From JBOHPP01 sp050731755 (GTDB lineage Bacteria; Methylomirabilota; Methylomirabilia; Rokubacteriales; CSP1-6): a DNA stretch of 6,977 nt. Shown one piece after another: positions 4,959 to 6,977 of this stretch. Every line of letters starts with the position of its first letter. The stretch's first letter is position 1. The position numbers and the translations under genes were made by a program. Location of the stretch: positions 1-6,977 of the forward strand of contig JBOHPP010000197.1 in assembly GCA_050731755.1 (NCBI GenBank), given 5' to 3'. The notes beneath the pieces were generated by a model. That model made no database searches, was not told the DNA's origin, and saw nothing but the letters and a program-made list of their open reading frames with translations.

Positions 4959-6977
4959 GCGCCGTGCTGGTCGCGCCGCATCAGGCGCCAGAGTTTTTCG
5001 GGGCGCAGCGGCATGTCGACGTGGGGGACGCCGAACGGCTGGAGCGCGTCGACGACCGCGTTGACCACCGCCGGGGGCGCGCCCACGCAGCCGGCCTCGC
5101 CCACGCCCTTGGCCCCCAGCGGGTTCACCGGCGTCGGGGTCACGGTGCGGTCCAGCTCGAACGAGGGCAGGAGATCGGCTTTGGGCGCCGCGTAGTCCAT
5201 CAGGCTGCCCGACAGGAGCTGCCCCGTCTCGTCGTAGACGACTTCTTCCCAGAGCGCCTGGGCCACGCCCTGAGCGATCCCGCCGTGGAGCTGGCCCTCG
5301 AGCAGCAGCGGGTTGATGACGTGCCCGACATCGTCCACGCCGATGAAGCGGCGAAGCTCGACGTGCCCGGTCTCCGCCTTCACCTCGACCACCGCGATGT
5401 AGACGCCGTAGGGGATCGTGAAGTCGGGCGGATCGTACACGCGGGTGGCCTCCAGCCCGGGCTCCATCCCGGGCGGGATCTGCTGGCCGCGGTGGGCGAT
5501 CCGCGCGATGTCGTTCAGGCTCAGCGCGCGATCGGCAAAGCCCCGGACGTGGAAGCGCCCGCTGTCGAACTCCAGGTCGACCTCGGCCGCCTCCAGGAGG
5601 TGCGCGGCGATCGCGCGCGCCTTGTCCCGGACGGTCTCAGCGGCGAGCAGCACCGCGGTGCCGCCCACCGTGGCGGCGCGGCTGCCGCCGGTGCCGAAGC
5701 CGTGGGGGACGACGGCGGTATCGCCGTGGATCACGGTGATGTCGTCGGGCGTGAGGCCGAGCTGGTCGGCCACGATCTGCGCCAACGTGGTGGCCGTCCC
5801 CTGGCCGTGGGGCGACGTCCCGGTCAACACGGTCACGCGCCCCGAGGGCTCGACCCTGACGGCGCCGTACTCGTGCCCGGCCAGGACGCCGGTGCGCGAG
5901 GGGCCGGTGCTGGCCGTCTCCACGAAGGTGGAGAAGCCGACGCCGAGGTACCGGCCTTCGCGCCGCAGCCGGGATTGCTCGTCGCGGATCTTCTCGTAGC
6001 CCAGGATCTCCAGGGCCCGGTCGAGCGTCAGCGCGTAGCGGCCGGAGTCGTAGGTGAGCCCGGAGGGCGATTTGAAGGGGAAGTCGCCGTCGCGCACGAG
6101 GTTCTTCTTGCGGACGGCGACGGGGTCGAGGCCGAGCTCGCGGGCGGCGAGGTCGGCGAGGCGCTCGATGATGAAGGCGGCTTCGGGCCGGCCCGCACCG
6201 CGGTACGGCCCCGTCGGAGACTTCGTGGTGAAGACCCCGCGAACCCGGTACGACGCCGCCGGAATGCGGTAGGCGCCGGTGATGAGCCGGCCGCACAGGA
6301 TGGGGGGCAGGCACGTGAAGCCCTCGAGGTGGGCTCCCAGGTCGCCGATGCCCTCCACGCGAAGCCCGAGGAAGGCGCCGTCGGCGGCCACGGCCAGCTC
6401 ACCCAGGTGGACCTGGCCCCGACCGTGGAACGTGGCCATCATGCTCTCGCTGCGGGTCTCGATCCACTTCACGGGCCGCCCGAGCTTGCGGGCGGCGAAG
6501 GCGGTGAGGATCTCTTCGTCGTAGAGGCCGAACTTCACGCCGAATCCGCCGCCGACCTCGGGCGCGATGACGCGAACGACATGCTCCGGCACGCCTAGCG
6601 TCTCGGCCAGGAGCGATCGCGTCTTGTGGGCGCCCTGGGTCGACGTCCAGAAGGTGAGCGCGCCGGCCTGCCACTGGGCGACGCAGCCGCGCGGCTCGAG
6701 CGGCAGCGCGGCCAGGCGCTGATTCACGAAGCGGCAGCGCACGACGCGAGGAGCGCGCGCCAACGCGCCCGCGACGTCGCCCGTGGACCATGCATGCTCG
6801 TAGGCCACGTTGCCCGGCGCCTCGGAGTAGATGGAGGGCGCGCCCGGCCCCGCCGCGGTCTCGGCATCGACAACGGGCTCGAGCGGGTCGTACTCAACCT
6901 GGACGAGATCGGCGGCGTCGCGCGCCGTCGCCCGGTCGTCGGCGACCACGAACGCTACGGGGTCACCGACGAAGCGC
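4955..6977 (-). CDS. Xanthine dehydrogenase family molybdopterin-binding (large) subunit, 5' end missing
   Basis: The frame is open to the right edge: the codons before the in-frame GTG at 6949 read RFVGDPVAF, a conserved stretch of this family, so the start lies outside. About 673 residues are present; full members have roughly 770-790, so about 100 N-terminal residues are missing. The protein holds the Mo-molybdopterin cytosine dinucleotide cofactor and hydroxylates a substrate with water, passing electrons to partner 2Fe-2S and FAD subunits. Counting from the GTG: GGGFGVK at 133-139, PYRGAGR at 248-254, HGQG at 381-384, GTGGSRAATVGG at 419-430, and GVGEAG at 615-620 with Glu618 as the expected active-site base. 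The loop PYRGAGR lacks the Cys of the AYRCSFR loop of true (form I) CO dehydrogenase, so this is a form II-like hydroxylase and not a CO oxidiser. Partner subunits are not in the window and would be expected beyond the right edge. The natural substrate is unknown. Confidence 0.93.
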   Translation of the reverse strand, partial: RFVGDPVAFVVADDRATARDAADLVQVEYDPLEPVVDAETAAGPGAPSIYSEAPGNVAYEHAWSTGDVAGALARAPRVVRCRFVNQRLAALPLEPRGCVAQWQAGALTFWTSTQGAHKTRSLLAETLGVPEHVVRVIAPEVGGGFGVKFGLYDEEILTAFAARKLGRPVKWIETRSESMMATFHGRGQVHLGELAVAADGAFLGLRVEGIGDLGAHLEGFTCLPPILCGRLITGAYRIPAASYRVRGVFTTKSPTGPYRGAGRPEAAFIIERLADLAARELGLDPVAVRKKNLVRDGDFPFKSPSGLTYDSGRYALTLDRALEILGYEKIRDEQSRLRREGRYLGVGFSTFVETASTGPSRTGVLAGHEYGAVRVEPSGRVTVLTGTSPHGQGTATTLAQIVADQLGLTPDDITVIHGDTAVVPHGFGTGGSRAATVGGTAVLLAAETVRDKARAIAAHLLEAAEVDLEFDSGRFHVRGFADRALSLNDIARIAHRGQQIPPGMEPGLEATRVYDPPDFTIPYGVYIAVVEVKAETGHVELRRFIGVDDVGHVINPLLLEGQLHGGIAQGVAQALWEEVVYDETGQLLSGSLMDYAAPKADLLPSFELDRTVTPTPVNPLGAKGVGEAGCVGAPPAVVNAVVDALQPFGVPHVDMPLRPEKLWRLMRRDQHGA

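Noticed and set aside
6241..6262. Possible CO dehydrogenase (coxL) identity of the molybdopterin subunit
   Set aside because: The loop at residues 248-254 reads PYRGAGR and lacks the Cys of the form I AYRCSFR loop, so a coxL symbol is not justified.
4769..6598. A 609-codon open frame on the plus strand, antisense to the molybdopterin subunit
   Set aside because: It is the codon-position shadow of a high-GC gene: its translation is low-complexity Gly/Ala/Arg/Val/Asp with no domain, while the minus-strand frame carries a full set of family motifs.

Overview
The window is compact, very GC-rich bacterial DNA. Its gene content (MmgE/PrpD, acyl-CoA dehydrogenase, short-chain dehydrogenase, xanthine-dehydrogenase-family hydroxylase) is typical of metabolically versatile soil or subsurface bacteria such as Rokubacteria/Methylomirabilota or some Proteobacteria. 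That lineage guess comes from style and gene content only, because no phylogenetic marker is present. There are no RNA genes, CRISPR arrays, insertion sequences or repeats that I can support, and no gene-free stretch longer than about 25 bases.

Layout. At the left edge is the C-terminal end of an unrecognised plus-strand protein (to 260). It overlaps tail-to-tail with a minus-strand lipoprotein gene (226-831). Only 23 bases separate the lipoprotein start from the first gene of a tight plus-strand operon at 855-4958: an MmgE/PrpD-family protein, an acyl-CoA dehydrogenase, a GNAT-like protein and an SDR oxidoreductase, with gaps of 21, 11 and 10 bases. The SDR ends in the same CTAG tetranucleotide that holds the stop codon of the convergent minus-strand gene. 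That gene is a molybdopterin-binding large subunit of the xanthine dehydrogenase/aerobic CO dehydrogenase family and runs off the right edge.

How it may work together. The operon looks catabolic. The SDR resembles, from memory, BadH (2-hydroxycyclohexanecarboxyl-CoA dehydrogenase). The acyl-CoA dehydrogenase has Asp where the usual catalytic Glu sits, as I recall for AliB-like alicyclic acyl-CoA dehydrogenases. Together they suggest oxidation of a cyclic or branched acyl-CoA, with the MmgE/PrpD protein acting on a carboxylic acid and the GNAT-like protein in an unknown role. The convergent molybdenum hydroxylase could hydroxylate an aromatic or N-heterocyclic substrate of the same pathway, but it is a separate transcription unit and the link is only proximity. 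No CoA ligase, enoyl-CoA hydratase or thiolase is in the window, so the substrate cannot be read from the sequence.
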